64,000 nt of DNA, from contig LEKQ01000001.1 of NCBI GenBank assembly GCA_001443005.1, positions 454,792 through 518,791 of the forward strand. The letters are read 5' to 3'. The notes beneath the pieces were generated by a model. It saw only the letters and a program-made list of their open reading frames with translations, was not told the DNA's origin and made no database searches. Each line of letters opens with the position of its first letter. The first letter of the stretch is position 1. Shown one piece after another: positions 57,254 to 64,000 of the stretch. Origin of the DNA: a bacterium GBS-1. Lineage in GTDB: Bacteria > Synergistota > GBS-1. Position numbers and translations under genes: made by a program.

Positions 57254-58533
57254 CCTCTTTAACCTTTGGGGCCATAGCCATAGGATCTTTGCTCTTTCTA
57301 TTCCTTATGAAAGTCCCAGTAGGAATAGCTATGGGGCTCATAGGATTTTTAGGATTCGGAATTCTCGTTTCTTTTCCTGCCGCAATGAAGCTATTAGCGG
57401 TAGATTTCCTCTCCTCTTTTAACTCTTACACTCTCGCAGTGATACCTCTATTTGTACTGATGGGGCAGCTAGCCCATAACTCTGGAATGAGCAAAAGGCT
57501 ATACGAAGCCTCTTACAAACTATTGGGACATCTTCCAGGCGGATTAGCTATCGCCACTATATGGGCAAGCGCAGGATTTGCAGCGATATGCGGTTCAACT
57601 AACGCCTCCACAGCTACAATGGCTATGGTAGCTCTTCCTGAGATGAGAAGGTACGGTTATTCAGAGTCCTTAGCTACTGGAAGCGTAGCTGCAGGAGGAA
57701 GTTTAGGAATAATGATCCCTCCAAGCGTGATATTCGTCATATACGGAATACTCACCCAACAATCCATAGGCAAACTATTCATGGCCGGCGTTCTGCCCGG
57801 TTTGCTTCTCTCAGCCCTTTTCTCATTAGCTATATACATATGGACGAGACTAGATCCTAACATCGCTCCAAGAAGCAGTAAAAGCACCTGGAAAGAAAAG
57901 ATCCTCTCTCTTTCAAGCGCCCTCGAGGTAATAATGATCTTCCTCTTAGTCGTAGGTGGATTATTATATGGTATCTTCACACCCGTTGAGGCAGGAGCTG
58001 TAGGAACTGGTTTAATAGGAATAATCTCTCTACTAAGAGGGAATCTGTCTTGGGACGGAATTAAGCGCTCTCTTCAAGAAAGCGTCCGTATATCTTCCAT
58101 GATAATATTTGTAGTTGCAGGTGCAACAGTATTTGGGCACTTTTTAGCTATAACAAAGCTCCCTCAATCGCTCCAGGCCTGGCTTCTTGAGCTTGAAAGC
58201 TATCCGCATTTAGCCATGCTCTTCATAATAGCAGTTTATATAATTGGAGGCTGCTTTGTGGATGCTTTAGCCCTGATACTTTTAACTGTACCGATATTTT
58301 ACCCTGCGATCATCAAACTTGGTTTCGATCCAATCTGGTTTGGTGTTATGGTCGTTCTCCTAACCCAAATCGGCGTCATCACACCTCCCGTAGGAATCAA
58401 CGCTTACGTGATAAAGGGGATATTCCCAGAGATCCCCATGGAAACTATATTCAAGGGAATTACCCCCTTCTTTATATCCCTACTTTTAGGTACAATGCTA
58501 CTTATTATATTCCCTCAAATAACCCTTATGTGA
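57250..58533 (+). CDS. dctM: TRAP transporter large membrane subunit (DctM type)
   Basis: Sodium- or proton-driven transport subunit of 427 residues with about 12 hydrophobic segments. FLMKVPVGIAMGLIGFLGF, VIPLFVLMGQLAHNSGMSKRLYEASYKLLGHLPGGLAIATIWASAGFAAICGSTNASTATM, MIPPSVIFVIYGILTQQSIGKLFMAG and TQIGVITPPVGINAYV are DctM hallmarks. I chose TTG at 57250, after GGGAGGGAGAG and overlapping dctQ; the longer frame from 57133 only duplicates part of dctQ. Confidence 0.95.
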   Translation: MTSLTFGAIAIGSLLFLFLMKVPVGIAMGLIGFLGFGILVSFPAAMKLLAVDFLSSFNSYTLAVIPLFVLMGQLAHNSGMSKRLYEASYKLLGHLPGGLAIATIWASAGFAAICGSTNASTATMAMVALPEMRRYGYSESLATGSVAAGGSLGIMIPPSVIFVIYGILTQQSIGKLFMAGVLPGLLLSALFSLAIYIWTRLDPNIAPRSSKSTWKEKILSLSSALEVIMIFLLVVGGLLYGIFTPVEAGAVGTGLIGIISLLRGNLSWDGIKRSLQESVRISSMIIFVVAGATVFGHFLAITKLPQSLQAWLLELESYPHLAMLFIIAVYIIGGCFVDALALILLTVPIFYPAIIKLGFDPIWFGVMVVLLTQIGVITPPVGINAYVIKGIFPEIPMETIFKGITPFFISLLLGTMLLIIFPQITLM

Positions 58534-58581
58534 TATACTTTCTTTATGAGCTTACACAACTAAAAGGGGGGTGAAACTAAA

Positions 58582-60606
58582 ATGAGGGCTTCACTGCGCT
58601 TAAAAGTGTTGGTTTTAGTCCTCGTGAGCGTGCTTGTTCCCCTTGGAGCCTCCACGTTAATGAGTTTAAAAGTTAGCAGCCAAAGTATGGAGGACCTAAG
58701 CATAAAATCCTTTAACATAATAGGCGATTTTTTATCTGATAGGATTCTCTCTTTCATAGAAGAAAAGGGTAGAAGCGTAAAGGAGTATAGCGGTAGAAGC
58801 ACTTTTCTAACAGCCATATCTATAGATATGGGGGAAAGCGCTGTAGGAGAAATGTTAAGAATTATAAGATCAGACCCATCCTTCATAGCGTTTCAGCTTT
58901 ATAAGATGAATGGAAAGCTTATAGCCACAAGTGATGAGAGCATCAAAATACCTAAAGAGACCATTGAAAAGGCGTTAAGCTTTGGAAGGGAGGATAAGCC
59001 ATTCACAAGCGACGTCTTAGATCTAGGCTTAAAAGACGAAAGGTTCGGTATAGCCCTGGTTCATCCCGTTCAGACCTTCGGAATACTTGTGGGAATCTTG
59101 CGCTTCTCAAGCGTATCCCAAATTATAAAAAGCTTAGAAGAGGAGGTAAAGGAGAAGACCGGCTTTAGTAGCGCCTACCCTTATGTAGTTAACATGAGCA
59201 AATATACTACAGTTTACCATCCTCTTCCAGAAAACGTCGGTAAAACCCTAAGCGAGCTAAACCTTAAGAGCGTAGAGAGCGATATAAGCAATAAAAGAGA
59301 GACAAGCAGGTACACCCTTCAGGGAAAGGAGAAGTTCGTAACGATAAACTACATCGAAAAGGATGATCTGAGGTTAGCCATAGCCATGGGAGTGAACATG
59401 GAAGAAATCTTAGCTCCACTCTCTCTACTTAAAAGTAAAAGCTTAATTACAGGAGGCCTAATAGCCTTGGCATTTTTGGTTCTTGGTATGCTGTTAGGTA
59501 AGAACATCGTAAACCCCATAAGAAGGCTTATGGAGTTAGCCCAAAGAGCCGCATCAGGGGATCTTTCCTTCTCCATTCCCAGACTAACCAAGGACGAGGT
59601 TGGAGAACTTTGTGTTAGTCTAAACTCTATGATGTCGTCGCTAAGAGAGGTGATTAAAAGTACTACCGAAAGAAGCCTAAAGCTAGATGAATCTTCATCA
59701 ACCCTATCGAAGATCTCGGATGAAACTGCCAAAGCAGTTTCATCCACAACTGAAAGGATAACGGAGGTAACGGAAAACACTAAAAAGCAAGTTGAAGAGC
59801 TAAACCAAGCCTCACAGGCTCTAAATGAGCTCGCCCATATAATAGAACTGACCTATAAAAACGCTCAAGCTACGAGAGCCTCTTCAACTAAAACTGAAGA
59901 AGCTTCAACAAAGATAAAGAAAGCATCTCAACACGTCATAGATAACATGATGGATATAAGGAAAGAGGTTCTCTCTACAGCGGAAGCCGTTAAAAAGCTG
60001 GGAGAGAGATCCAAAGAGATAAACCAGATAGTCGACGTAATAACGAATATAGCTGAACAAACTAACTTACTTGCTTTGAACGCAGCTATAGAGGCAGCAA
60101 GAGCCGGCGAAGCGGGAAGAGGTTTCGCAGTTGTCGCTGAAGAAGTCAGAAAGCTAGCCGAAGCATCAGCACAAGCAGCCACCCAGATATCCAAATTAAT
60201 CGATGAGATAAGAAGGGATACGGAAATCGCAGTTCAAAGCATGATAAAAAGCAGTGAAGCGGTAGAGAAAGGAGCAAGCTTAGCAGAAGAAGCAAGATCT
60301 GCAGTGGATTTCATAATATCAGCGATAAGTGAGACAAAGAGACTAATAGATGAGCTTGAAGAGGTTGTATTAAAAGAGGTCGAGACATCAGAAAAGGTAG
60401 TTAAGCTCATAAATGAGGTAAACGCAAAGGCAGAGAGAAACTATCAAGCGATTGAAGATGTATCTGCAAACGCACAAGAGATAACCGCCTCTAGCGAAGA
60501 GGTAGCAGGAGCAGCTGCTGAACTGAAAGAGATAGCGAAATCAATCAAAGAGACGATCTTAAAATTCAAGATAGAAGAATCGAGAATAAAGGAGGTTGAA
60601 GCATGA
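58582..60606 (+). CDS. Membrane methyl-accepting chemotaxis protein with extracytoplasmic sensor
   Basis: A 674-residue transmembrane receptor. Membrane segments are at ~8-28 and ~288-308; the ~260 residues between look like a Cache sensor ([60 protein letters not shown]). A HAMP linker ([23 protein letters not shown]) and the methyl-accepting coiled coil with [36 protein letters not shown] follow. It is only 48 bases after dctM, so it may guide the cell to a TRAP ligand. A possible extended -10 (TGATATACT) lies at the dctM stop, and the gene overlaps the M18 peptidase. Confidence 0.93.
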   Translation: MRASLRLKVLVLVLVSVLVPLGASTLMSLKVSSQSMEDLSIKSFNIIGDFLSDRILSFIEEKGRSVKEYSGRSTFLTAISIDMGESAVGEMLRIIRSDPSFIAFQLYKMNGKLIATSDESIKIPKETIEKALSFGREDKPFTSDVLDLGLKDERFGIALVHPVQTFGILVGILRFSSVSQIIKSLEEEVKEKTGFSSAYPYVVNMSKYTTVYHPLPENVGKTLSELNLKSVESDISNKRETSRYTLQGKEKFVTINYIEKDDLRLAIAMGVNMEEILAPLSLLKSKSLITGGLIALAFLVLGMLLGKNIVNPIRRLMELAQRAASGDLSFSIPRLTKDEVGELCVSLNSMMSSLREVIKSTTERSLKLDESSSTLSKISDETAKAVSSTTERITEVTENTKKQVEELNQASQALNELAHIIELTYKNAQATRASSTKTEEASTKIKKASQHVIDNMMDIRKEVLSTAEAVKKLGERSKEINQIVDVITNIAEQTNLLALNAAIEAARAGEAGRGFAVVAEEVRKLAEASAQAATQISKLIDEIRRDTEIAVQSMIKSSEAVEKGASLAEEARSAVDFIISAISETKRLIDELEEVVLKEVETSEKVVKLINEVNAKAERNYQAIEDVSANAQEITASSEEVAGAAAELKEIAKSIKETILKFKIEESRIKEVEA

Positions 60607-61934
60607 AGAAGAAGAGCGCATGGGAAAAGCTTTCTCCTGAAGAAAGAGAGGAAAGCTATAGGGTAGGAGAAAAGTATAAGAGTTTTCTAAACAGCGTTAA
60701 GACGGAGTGGGAAGCCATAAGGTATGCGGAAAAAGTGCTTGAAGGAAAGGCTCATAAGATATTTAAGCTGAAGGATAGGATTATAGGAATAGCGCTAAGG
60801 GGAGAGCTCCCCTTAAGAGAAGGATTAAGGATAGTTGCTGCTCACGTAGATGCACCAAGGATAGACCTTAAGGTTCATCCCCTCTATGAAAAGCACGGCA
60901 TTGCCCTATTCGAAACTCACTACTATGGAGGGATTAAGAAATATCAGTGGATGAACGTTCCATTAGCCCTTCACGGGAAAATAGTTAAAGAAGATGGTAG
61001 AATCATAGAGTGGAAGATTGGAGAAGAGGAAGGGGACCCCGCATTTGCCATACCTGACCTCGAGCCTCACCTTGCCTCCAAGCAGATGGAGAAAAGGGCC
61101 TCAGAGTTCATAGAGGGAGAAACCCTCGACATAGTAGTAGGAAACATACCCCTTGAGGAAGAAAAGGAAGAAAAGGAAAGGGTAAAGTTAAACATTCTTA
61201 AGATACTTAAGGAGAAATACGGCGTCGAGGAGGAGGACTTCGTCAGCTCAGATATAGAAGCCGTCCCAGCTTATGCCTCACGAGACATCGGCTTCGACAA
61301 GAGCATGGTGGGGGGGTATGGACAAGACGATAGAATATGCGCATTTGCTGGAATAGAAGCCCTTTTAAGGGTTGAAAAGCCGAAACACCCTATCCTACTC
61401 ATATTAGCCGATAGGGAGGAAATTGGTAGCTTTGGGATAACCGGACTAGAGTCGAACATATTAAGAAGATGGATGGTAGAGCTTCTTGAAGATTGGGAAG
61501 GAAACTCATCTAATCTAACTTTAGAAGAAACGCTATGGAAGAGCAAGGCTATCTCAGCTGACGTTCATGCCGCGGTAGACCCGCTATTTGAGGAGGTCCA
61601 CGAGCTTAAAAACTCAGCGCTACTCGGTTATGGAATCACGATCTCACGATTCACGGGCGTTAGAGGAAAAGCTGGGGGAAGCGAAGCAGATGCAGAGTTC
61701 ACCGCCTGGATAAGAAAACTGTTTAACGAAAACAACGTTCCTTGGCAAGCAGCTGAGCTAGGAAAAGTCGATGAGGGCGGAGGCGGAACCGTAGCTAAAT
61801 TCTTAGCGAGATTCGGAATAGAGGTTATAGACTGCGGACCACCTTTATTAAGCATGCACTCTCCCTTCGAGATCTCAAGCAAAGCCGACCTGTTCTCAGC
61901 GATAAAGGGATATAAGGTTTTCTTTGAAAGCTAG
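60603..61934 (+). CDS. M18-family aminopeptidase
   Basis: Cytosolic dinuclear zinc aminopeptidase of 443 residues that removes acidic or other N-terminal residues. The metal and catalytic residues follow the M18 plan: [74 protein letters not shown] and [16 protein letters not shown]. It fits a peptide-fermenting life style. The ATG overlaps the chemoreceptor stop by four bases (ATGA). Its end is three bases from the convergent mlaD. Confidence 0.93.
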   Translation: MKKKSAWEKLSPEEREESYRVGEKYKSFLNSVKTEWEAIRYAEKVLEGKAHKIFKLKDRIIGIALRGELPLREGLRIVAAHVDAPRIDLKVHPLYEKHGIALFETHYYGGIKKYQWMNVPLALHGKIVKEDGRIIEWKIGEEEGDPAFAIPDLEPHLASKQMEKRASEFIEGETLDIVVGNIPLEEEKEEKERVKLNILKILKEKYGVEEEDFVSSDIEAVPAYASRDIGFDKSMVGGYGQDDRICAFAGIEALLRVEKPKHPILLILADREEIGSFGITGLESNILRRWMVELLEDWEGNSSNLTLEETLWKSKAISADVHAAVDPLFEEVHELKNSALLGYGITISRFTGVRGKAGGSEADAEFTAWIRKLFNENNVPWQAAELGKVDEGGGGTVAKFLARFGIEVIDCGPPLLSMHSPFEISSKADLFSAIKGYKVFFES

Positions 61935-61937
61935 AAG

Positions 61938-63233
61938 CTAAAATCTATACTCTATACCTAAGGAGGGCCGAAATTCACCATTTTGGTAGTCAACCCTACC
62001 GAATATAAGGAGCTCCCTTTCTGGTTTACTAAACAGCTTATACCACAAAGAAAGATCTATCTCAGGTTCCTTAACGTTTCTTAAAGCTATTTCCCATGCT
62101 AAAGTAGGGGAGAGCTGCTGGAAAACTCCGTATCCAGGCTCTCCCCTTATAACTCCAAATCTATGAATCAAGTTTCCTTTAACCTTCCTCTCCAGAAGGA
62201 AGCTTAGCTCATTTTCCCCACCCAGGTCATCCAAACCTAGGAAAATGCTTTCCCTTTCATTGGGCAAATTCACTCTAAACCATACATCAGTAAAACCTTC
62301 CCTCTTCTCACTTACAGAGGACTCACCGTACCTGAACCGTGCCCCTCCCCCTACCTGTAACCCTTTCACCCTCTCAACAACTCTCTTGGTCTCCTCAACA
62401 GTAAATTTGACATCCTCTATAGTCTTACCTATGTTGCTTTCCGAGAAGCCCCTAGCCAATATGGAAATCTCATCTGCCGCTTTCTTTATAGAACCAAGCG
62501 TCTCCTCAATAGCCTTAACGTTCTCCGGGGTAGCAAACTCCTGGGCGAAAACTTTAAGCCTCTCGGTAGCAACCTTAATGTTTTCAAGGATGGCCTTAAT
62601 CTCACCTCTGTTTTCGGATATGGTTATTCTAAGCTCGTCCACAAGCATTGAGACTTTCTCACCTAAATTTTCCTCCATAGCTTTAAATCTCGATAGGCTT
62701 TCCTTAGCTTCTTCAAGAACATCATTTAGCCTTGACGCACTGCTCTTTATGGATTCTCTGAAGCTCTCATCTCCCACGAGCTTCTCAAGACTATCCATGA
62801 CTTTACCAAATCTCTGGACTGAAACCCTAACCTCATTAATTAGCTCCTCAAGCCTCTGCGGAGAAATACCTTCAACCCTATCTCCAGGCTTAAGAAGGTC
62901 CCCCTCGGGCTGAGGGATTATCTCCACATATTTTTCCCCAACTATCCCAGCCGTTCCTATCGTAAATATGCTTCCCTTCTTTAGCTCTACACCAGGTGAA
63001 AGAAGAAGCCCCACATAAACCCCATCATCCCTAAGAGATATAGAGAGAACCCTTCCTACTTTAACGCCTGCAACTCTAACTGCATCTCCCTCTTTAAGCC
63101 CACCAACGTAATCAAAGCGAACTGTTAGGGTATACCCCCTTTTCTCCCAGGGCAGCTCTCCGGTTAAAAATATCATCGTTCCCAGAGCTAAAAGGGAAAG
63201 AACTATAACGAGCCCTAAGCTAACCTCACGCAT
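61938..63233 (-). CDS. mlaD: MlaD-family MCE protein
   Basis: Lipid-carrying protein of an Mla-type ABC system between inner and outer membranes. The 431-residue protein has one N-terminal membrane segment, then the MCE domain (TLTVRFDYVGGLKEGDAVRVAGVKVGRVLSISL, IGTAGIVGEKYVEIIP), a long helical coil with repeated IKA, LEN and SLE motifs (about 120-290) and a C-terminal beta-rich tail. It points to an outer membrane. It is encoded after the MlaF ATPase with a 19-base overlap. Confidence 0.9.
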   Translation of the reverse strand: MREVSLGLVIVLSLLALGTMIFLTGELPWEKRGYTLTVRFDYVGGLKEGDAVRVAGVKVGRVLSISLRDDGVYVGLLLSPGVELKKGSIFTIGTAGIVGEKYVEIIPQPEGDLLKPGDRVEGISPQRLEELINEVRVSVQRFGKVMDSLEKLVGDESFRESIKSSASRLNDVLEEAKESLSRFKAMEENLGEKVSMLVDELRITISENRGEIKAILENIKVATERLKVFAQEFATPENVKAIEETLGSIKKAADEISILARGFSESNIGKTIEDVKFTVEETKRVVERVKGLQVGGGARFRYGESSVSEKREGFTDVWFRVNLPNERESIFLGLDDLGGENELSFLLERKVKGNLIHRFGVIRGEPGYGVFQQLSPTLAWEIALRNVKEPEIDLSLWYKLFSKPERELLIFGRVDYQNGEFRPSLGIEYRF

Positions 63234-63967
63234 ATGGGTCCCTCCAGACTACCTTCGATAAACTGCTTGAGATAAGGGTTATTGCTCTCTTTAAGTTCCT
63301 TTACACTTCCCTGAAAAACGATATAACCATCGTAAAGCATGGCAATCCTATCGGCAACCCTGAAAGCGCTTCTCATATCATGAGTGACCATGACTAAGGT
63401 TAAAGATAAGCCCCTTTTGAGGCTAATTATAAGCTCATCTATAGCGGCTGACGTAACTGGATCTAATCCAGTAGTAGGCTCATCTAGAAAGAGTATCTTC
63501 GGAAGAGATACAACAGCTCTCGCGAAGGCCACTCTCTTCCTCATACCCCCAGAAAGCTCTTCAGGATAGAGATTCTCAACCCCTTGAAGACCAACTCGAG
63601 CTAAGGCCTCTTTAACGCGAGAGCGAATCTCCTCCTCCGAAAGGTTAAACAGTTTTCTCAAAGGAAAGGCAACATTCTCAAAAACGGTCATAGAGTCAAA
63701 CAGGGCACCACCTTGAAAAACCACCCCCATAGATTTCCTAACCTCCATAAGCTCATCGTGAGAGGCTTTTACTATATTTACGCCCCCTATCAAAATTTTA
63801 CCCTCATCGGGTTTCATCAAGCCAATCATGTTCTTAAGAAGCACAGATTTACCACACCCAGAAGGCCCTATTATAACGAAAGCCTCCCCCTCTCTAACCT
63901 CAAGGGATATTCCTTTTAAAACCTCCTTACCACCCAAACTCTTCTTAAGGGAATCAACGACTATCAT
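63215..63967 (-). CDS. mlaF: MlaF-like ABC ATP-binding protein
   Basis: ATPase of 250 residues for the lipid transport system. Walker A IIGPSGCGKSVLLKNMIG, Q loop GVVFQGGALFDSMTV, signature LSGGMRKRVAFARA, Walker B ILFLDEPTTGLDPVT and the switch His (VTHD) are complete. GGALFDSMTV is typical of the MlaF/Ttg2A group. The ATG overlaps the upstream permease stop as ATGA. Confidence 0.95.
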   Translation of the reverse strand: MIVVDSLKKSLGGKEVLKGISLEVREGEAFVIIGPSGCGKSVLLKNMIGLMKPDEGKILIGGVNIVKASHDELMEVRKSMGVVFQGGALFDSMTVFENVAFPLRKLFNLSEEEIRSRVKEALARVGLQGVENLYPEELSGGMRKRVAFARAVVSLPKILFLDEPTTGLDPVTSAAIDELIISLKRGLSLTLVMVTHDMRSAFRVADRIAMLYDGYIVFQGSVKELKESNNPYLKQFIEGSLEGPICVRLA

Positions 63968-64000
63968 ACCACTCTAAGAGAGAATATCAGCACGGAAAGG
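63964..64000 (-). CDS. mlaE: C-terminal end of a MlaE-type permease (partial)
   Basis: The window edge holds the last codons of a minus-strand ORF, LSVLIFSLRVV, ending in TGA that overlaps the ATPase ATG. A hydrophobic tail in front of mlaF-mlaD is what an MlaE permease would leave. The identity rests on gene order; only 11 residues are visible. Confidence 0.5.
   Translation of the reverse strand, partial: LSVLIFSLRVV

Overview
The window is a gene-dense bacterial chromosome segment with genes on both strands, packed into long operons with short or overlapping junctions. No insertion sequence, prophage, CRISPR array or rRNA is visible. The organism looks like an anaerobic diderm. An MlaD/MlaF-type outer-membrane lipid transport pair and polysaccharide and peptidase envelope genes point to an outer membrane. 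A superoxide reductase with rubredoxin and a TRAP carboxylate transporter fit an anaerobe that lives on amino acids and organic acids. The gene set (archaeal-type phosphoglycerate mutase, GatCAB, an EF-G paralogue, BMP-type ABC importers, TRAP transporter, phenylacetate-CoA ligase) would suit Synergistota or a neighbouring thermophilic diderm lineage; this placement is inference. Many starts are TTG placed about 5-10 bases after a strong GGAGGTG ribosome-binding site.

Layout. 1-14170 (minus): one long operon reading coaX, dus, lysS, ligA, gatC, gatA, gatB, an RlmD-like methyltransferase, an EF-G paralogue, apgM, argF and the start of an ornithine/alanine racemase-like gene. 14209-17176 (plus): leuC, leuD and a beta-decarboxylating dehydrogenase. 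17173-18678 (minus): a secreted protein and a DedA protein that seems to lack a standard start codon. 18771-24915 (plus): an unrecognised conserved gene, then thrC, thrB, lysC, asd and a class I aminotransferase. 24972-33202 (minus): two BMP-family binding proteins, a cysteine-synthase-like enzyme, the rest of a nucleoside-type ABC importer and a soluble zinc-binding chemoreceptor. 33261-36608: tRNA-Val(GAC), rubredoxin and superoxide reductase, nikR, a MoaE-like gene, csp, an alcohol dehydrogenase and tRNA-Val(CAC). 36609-42172 (minus): an envelope operon (MraY/WecA-like plus WecG fusion, S41 protease, YibQ-like deacetylase) leading into purA and rimI. 42240-47680: a DUF2993-like secreted protein, then serS and the riboflavin genes ribD-ribE-ribBA-ribH. 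47725-50995 (plus): HDOD protein, cytosolic histidine kinase and double-receiver regulator. 50988-53831 (minus): phoU, a DUF4139-like protein and a CBS-ACT protein. Then come tRNA-Leu(CAA) and paaK, the TRAP transporter dctPQM, a membrane chemoreceptor and an M18 aminopeptidase. The window ends inside an mla operon.

The most striking region is 55253-55742, between phenylacetate-CoA ligase (leftward) and the TRAP transporter (rightward). Two near-consensus promoters fire away from each other. Each transcript has a short leader ORF with its own ribosome-binding site, a run of aromatic codons, and then an intrinsic terminator in front of the first structural gene. The TRAP leader peptide has nine tyrosines in eleven codons; the paaK leader reads FRFYFSW. 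In both, a leader segment can pair with the 5' arm of the terminator. This is the architecture of trp/his-type attenuation, here apparently on uptake and CoA activation of an aromatic acid. The simplest reading is a salvage system switched on by aromatic amino acid shortage: a TRAP importer brings in an arylacetate-type acid, PaaK makes the aryl-CoA, and a reductive carboxylase encoded elsewhere could turn it into the 2-oxo acid precursor of Phe, Tyr or Trp. Leaders, promoters and terminators are read directly from the sequence; the substrate and pathway direction are inferred.
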